A DNA stretch of 64,000 nucleotides from Glossina fuscipes (lineage: Eukaryota > Arthropoda > Insecta > Diptera > Glossinidae), in contig NW_023998422.1 in NCBI RefSeq assembly GCF_014805625.2, forward strand, positions 3,376,835 through 3,440,834. The letters are read 5' to 3'. Under the pieces are notes generated by a model, which was not told where the DNA came from, made no database searches, and was given only the letters and a program-made list of their open reading frames with translations. The position numbers and the translations under genes were made by a program. This document shows positions 59,306 to 64,000 of this stretch, in pieces. How positions within the stretch are numbered: the stretch's first letter is position 1; every line of letters begins with the position of its first letter.

Positions 59306-59789
59306 TCTTTTTTTCCTTGCCTTTCGTAAAGTTAGAAAATTAACTATGTAGCCATGAGTAGCCAGCCACGGATTACTAAAGTTTGAAATATGTGACAAAT
59401 TATAAATTTTGTGTAAAAATCCCTGTGCCATCAATGCTGCTTGCTCTGCGGATATGTTGTTTAAAAGTATATAATAAAGACTACTGCTATTGAGTCAGGA
59501 TGTATACATTCCTACACACATATACACATAGATACTGTGTTATGCTACGCTAAAGCTGAAGCTCACATATCGCGGTATACTTTTTGCATGAACAATACTT
59601 CAATGTCTGCTTTGTTACAGTTAACATAGTGTGCTGCTGCTATTGTTGCGGAAATAAATTTTGTAAAGCTTTCTTGCAAAAATCACAAAAAACAATAGGC
59701 GGTGGATACGTGCCAGAAAAATTGGTCTAATTCAAATATAACTTTTACTCATAGTAAGCCGGTTTTATGCTCTATTGTGTCGCTAATGG

Positions 59790-60075
59790 TGCGAGGATAT
59801 GTTAAACCTGTGCGGATGTATGCAACAGCCAGATGGATTTGAGATAGACTCATCTTTTATTCTACCGATTAGTTTAGAAAGTGATTCTGATGTAAGCTTG
59901 CCTGTCCGTCTATCCGTCCGTTCTTGTGTTCAACCTACGCGGCGTCATTTTTAAGAAATTCTGATGAAACTTGGTGCACAGACGTGTTTCGACCGAAGGA
60001 CTGATATTATTAAAAATCGTTCGGGTCAGACAACTTCCCTATACCCTCCAAGATGATGGAGGATATTTAATGTTG
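59790..60075 (+). repeat. (GTCY)n-type interspersed repeat, well preserved
   Basis: Blocks: cctgtgcggatgtatgcaac, agccagatggatttgagata, actcatcttttattctacc, gcctgtccgtctatccgtcc, gttcttgtgttcaacctacg and tgatgaaacttggtgcacag. With 37300 and 44315 it gives the clearest family consensus. Confidence 0.7.
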
Positions 60076-61329
60076 GACTGTGGGCCGCTATAGTACTCTT
60101 ACTTATTGTCTTTTCGAAATTTAGAAAGTGTATTAAATTTTTAAAAACGTTTGCAGAAGAAACGCTCGGGTGCACACAGACGTAGATAAACATAAATAAA
60201 TTTAATCTAATTATGGGTCGATCTAAACATACCTGTTATATTCTCCCTATCCCAAGAATTGAAATATTGGCAGTAAATTTGCCAAGAACATAAGAAGCTC
60301 TTGCTCTCGAGCATTAATATTGGAAATGGGCCAAATCGGTCAAATAACAAGCAAACAACACAACATGAACATAAGCAAAAGAACTGAGCTGATTTGGCTT
60401 TGCTCACCTTTTTCCTGTATATATACATATGGCCGAATAATCGTACAGTATATGGTAGGGAATGGAAAAATATCAGCCAAACTCGCGCAATATTATAGAA
60501 TTTCAAGACTTTATTTATTTCCAGCTTTCTTCGATAAAGTCGACGTGGATCTACAAGTTTCGGTCACATTTGAGTATAATTTTTTTTCTTCTACTTCTTT
60601 TTTCTTGAGTGTATTTATATACATGTATATTATCTATGAATGAATTTATTATTCAGCCTGAGCAGACAAGATCTTATTCATCAATCTACGGATACGTACG
60701 CTTTTTAATACGAAGAACAAAAGACAGTTGATATGTGACATGTAGGTTAAATTTATTAAGTTCATTACTCTTCAGAAAAAATGGGAAACATTTTATTTTG
60801 TAATATTTAAATAAAATTTATTGTAATAAATTGCTTCATATTTTATTACTTCAGACTGAAAATAATCATGACAACGATTAACGATAGTACGCATAAGAAT
60901 GCTTATATATAAATTTTATTAAAAATGCTTAAAAAAAAAAAAAGAAAAATTTTAATTTCTAGACAGAGTTCTTGACATAATTACTGAAGTAATATATAAT
61001 TTAATAAATTAATAAAAATTTAAGTGAAAATTAATTAAATGCCTTATGACAAATTTCGAACAATCACTGGTCCAGATATAAAATATTTATTAGTAAAATT
61101 CCACTCATTACGTCGAGTTCATGCATAATTTGTATAATTTTGTGTTCGCTGCTCGCCCCAATCACCGATTAAGTCGCACAGTTGAAATTTGTACTGGTGT
61201 TCTCATCACACACTCACACATCTAACGCATAAAGTACGATATTATGTTATGGCTGCATTTCAAACGTGTGCTGCCCAAAATGAATTTTTTCGTCATAATA
61301 TTTTCCACTTTTTTTTTATATCCAACACC

Positions 61330-61450
61330 ACTTACGATGCGCAAAGTATATTAAGTTTATGTAGTTTTATGGTAACACTCAAAAGAACGTAAGGTTTATT
61401 CCAACTGTCGATTCAACATCATTTTCTCAACACTAGTTGCAGAAATCCGT
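61330..61450 (+). repeat. (GTCY)n-type repeat, 5' fragment
   Basis: The blocks ttaagtttatgtagttttat, tggtaacactcaaaagaacg and aactgtcgattcaacatcat parallel the start of the copy at 25350. The GTCY core is missing. Confidence 0.45.
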
Positions 61451-62499
61451 TAATTTGACGGATAAATTTTTAGCGAATCGTCACAGTTGCGAAATTAAAG
61501 ACAGGAGACGTGAAATTTGACATAAACCTTCCCTGATCGATTATTAGTACGAGGATAAAAAGTGCGCATTATCTGTTCACAGATATGTTCACAATGCAGG
61601 AAGAACCTAAACAACCTCGGAAAACCATGACAGTTTTTTCATACGTTCATCTACAACCGTCGATCCCTGCGGCCCAGAAATGGTTCCAATCGATCCAAAA
61701 TGCATTGGAATAATTAAATAATAAGTTGAGATTAAAATTTGGTCATTTATTAGATAGATGTATGGATGGTTCTGCCGAGTCCGCGTTTTGGCATCGATGT
61801 GAAAAATTTGCATCGGTATGGACCCACTTTCTCCCCTTGTCCCTCTCCCATATAACCTTTCCTCCAAATGGCAACAAGACTCAACTTTTAATAGCTCGTA
61901 GCGAAAATTACTTCATAATGGCAATGTAACGTAATAATTAAGTGTACCAAATTTGGACCGCATAAATCCATCCTACAGGGTCTGCAGGCAAAGTTGAATA
62001 TTTACTCTCGGAAAAATATTTGAAAAGTTAAATCAACATAGTGTACTTGTTTTCATAGCAAGTAATGGCGGGTAATTCTTCCACGAACTAACTCTCCAGA
62101 TATAAACCATTACTTGCTTCGAGGTCTTCGGAAAGTACATGAGATGCTGAATCAGGCACAACGTGTCGACCAGGTTTTCGATGCTCAAATGAGGAATTAA
62201 AACCTTGCAATTCCAATGACCGTCGACCATAAGTTGTATATAGACGGGTAAAGTTGATCTAGAAAGGAAACCTTTGTGTGGCAATTTTAATGAAGACTTT
62301 AGAAATATTTGAAACCACTTCGTGAAAGTTTTCTCTTGGAGGGTTTTTTGATCAGTGGCAATGGACGAAAGCGCGAAGAAATTCTCTCGTTCAATCTTCG
62401 AAAAGGGTTGCAGCCAGTATATGATGGATACACGTAGACTAGTCTTCATCGACTATCTTGTGAGGAGTGAAGAGAGGGCCGCTTATTCTTTCTTTTTTC

Positions 62500-62700
62500 C
62501 TATTCAAGAAAAAAACCTTATTTCACCATACTAAGGCGTCAGTTCGTTTCCGGAACATTGTATTGCTCAGATTGGTCCCCTAATGATTATTGCTTATTGG
62601 GACTTCTCAAATAATTGCTGCTTGTATCGAATAGAGAACTCGAATGGAAAGCTATTCACGATCTAGAACTGTTTGATAGATGAAATCGGATTATAGGGAA
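62500..62700 (+). mobile_element. Possible mariner transposase C-terminal relic
   Basis: One plus frame near 62560-62612 reads TLYCSDWSPNDYCLLGLLK, similar to the mariner block around the last catalytic Asp (PYSPDLxPxDYxLF). No intact frame and no TIRs were seen. It is weak evidence standing alone. Confidence 0.35.
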
Positions 62701-63506
62701 TTATATTGAAAACGAAGATCTGATTTTGTCTTTACTCGGTACTTGGCATGTTGATCACGCTGGCAAGAGAACAATGCCGTGATTGAATTCATCCTTCGAA
62801 AAATGATTTCCAATTTCGTTGCGAAACCTTTGCAATCAAAATTGTTCTCTCTATTTACGTTGGTTGGCGTGTCAGTTCAATAATACCCGACGAACGCCTT
62901 GTGACATCTTTTATCTAAAATCCATAGTCCATTTTAACCCTCGCTTCAACAATGTTTCCTATTATCGAGTTACGTCTAATACGAGAATATTTCTAATGCA
63001 GAAGTGCTTACATACATTTTTTCATAAAATCTCTGAATGCATTGTTTTCCGGAGGACAACAACAATTGATCGAAAAAGTTATGAAAGAAAAAGTCATTTT
63101 AGAACAGATGCTCGACACAACCTATCATCTCATCATTGAAAGATTACAATTGAAAAATACTTTATTCATAGTGAATATGTTTGCTAAACAATAGGAAGTC
63201 TTTCAGCTCGCCATAGCAACTCTTCTTCTTGCTAACATTTACTGTTTTTCACTTACTATAGTGTGCGTATGTGATGCCTATTGTCAAACCTAAACTGTGA
63301 GTATGAACTAAACTTGTACATGCGACGTCCTATCCCATTAGAAAGGTAATGAGGTAATCGATAGTCGAATCTTCTGCTGATCAAGAATATATATGTCCGT
63401 TGTATTGTGAAGCCTGGATATTACAACCGGAAGAGCCATGTATCCATTGTCGCCAGACATGATTCAATCTCAGGATATATGTGCAGGCATGCATTCTGCC
63501 CTTTGA

Positions 63507-63510
<4 letters not shown>

Positions 63511-63540
<30 letters not shown>
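63511..63540. repeat. Poly(A) run of 30
   Basis: Thirty A bases, followed at once by cactttttttaact. It could be the tail of an unrecognised retroposed sequence or a simple homopolymer. Length is likely to be unreliable in the assembly. An (AGT)n run lies at 63737-63754. Confidence 0.85.
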
Positions 63541-63541
<1 letters not shown>

Positions 63542-64000
63542 ACTTTTTTTAACTTTTAAAGAAGAGCATAGGCTTTAACAAAAAGTCTGTTTCCTGTAGT
63601 TCTTATTTAACTTAGTCTTGCAGTTCATCGATATTACGAGTGTGCCAGTAAATGCTACCAGTTTACCTGAAGAACGAAACTATCAACCGACGCGTTTGTA
63701 TCTCGCTTTAAAAGATAAACTAACTAAAATGTTGCTAGTAGTAGTAGTAGTAGTGATCCAATGATGATGATAACGAACGATATACTGTTTTGTATTTTGT
63801 ATATTGAGCAAGATAAGGGTGCAGAGAGTGGGTGAAAGAGTTCTCTCTATAAGTTAGGATTTAATTGCACACTTGTGGTCTATGGACGTTTGTAAATTTG
63901 TAAGCGTTTACATGCATTTATGTTATGTGTATGCATGCAAGTGAAATGTTTGCTCAGGCATGCATATTTACCAAATGTTTACGCTTCAATTGTTTAATGC

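Larger units (their letters stand above)
21932..64000 (+). other. Lac: Very large Lachesin intron (continues past the window)
   Basis: From the GTAATT donor to the end of the window no frame encodes the rest of Ig domain 2, Ig domain 3 or the GPI tail, so the intron is at least 42 kb. It holds repeats, SINE-like copies, mariner relics, MITEs and microsatellites, listed separately. Between them (for example 21932-23560, 24450-25340, 30600-31700, 34800-36600, 42600-44200, 46000-47100, 50900-52550, 53700-55100, 56100-57100, 63000-63500) I see only AT-rich non-coding DNA. Most short open frames here are low in complexity or cross repeats. Confidence 0.75.

Noticed and set aside
62033..62449. 138-residue minus-strand frame
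   Set aside because: It is the longest frame late in the intron, but it has no recognised motif and lies next to a possible mariner relic on the other strand; chance or transposon-derived sequence is more likely.

Overview
This window is nuclear DNA from a higher fly (Diptera, Brachycera; probably a calyptrate fly, with tsetse a reasonable guess). The evidence is the close match of its proteins to Drosophila orthologues, the AT-rich intergenic DNA, the short (56-84 bp) introns in housekeeping genes, and the many GTCY-type interspersed repeats and microsatellites typical of dipterans. No bacterial features, rRNA genes, intact tRNA genes or CRISPR arrays were seen. A 10-base N run at 38991-39000 marks an assembly gap.

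Positions 1-14400 form a compact housekeeping cluster. It holds SAAL1 (+, one in-frame 84-bp intron), a FAM185A-like DUF4097 protein (-, three exons), spt4 (+, three exons), mevalonate kinase (-, one exon), a BolA2-like protein (-, one exon), AAR2 (+, one exon) and a ceramide-1-phosphate transfer protein (-, three exons). SAAL1/FAM185A and spt4/Mvk are convergent pairs with 63 bp and 213 bp between stop codons. BolA2 and Mvk lie in tandem on the minus strand, an order I recall from Drosophila. The genes are functionally unrelated (transcription elongation, U5 snRNP assembly, isoprenoid synthesis, Fe-S trafficking, lipid transfer), so this looks like ordinary close packing. A decayed non-LTR retrotransposon with RT and RNase H (4785-7086) separates FAM185A from spt4.

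Positions 14520-21378 are an accessory stretch. Two decayed minus-strand non-LTR elements lie end to end. One is interrupted by a complete 428-bp pogo/Tigger-like MITE with terminal inverted repeats and TA target duplications. Further on is an isolated exon-like fragment of a gamma-glutamylamine cyclotransferase (GGACT/Tina-1 family) gene with a one-base frameshift in an A run.

From 21379 the window holds the first coding exon of Lachesin (Lac): signal peptide, first Ig domain and half of the second. It ends at a clear donor at 21932. No later Lac exon was found in the remaining 42 kb, so 21932-64000 is read as one very large intron. The intron is full of degenerate (GTCY)n-bearing repeats in both orientations, three tRNA-derived SINE-like copies, mariner relics, a small palindromic MITE, a 216-bp tandem dimer, a diverged quasi-tandem array and many microsatellites. 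One 84-codon stretch with an acceptor and a GTAAGC donor (47148-47399) looks protein-coding but was not recognised. It is the best candidate for something undescribed. No convincing new multi-gene system was found.
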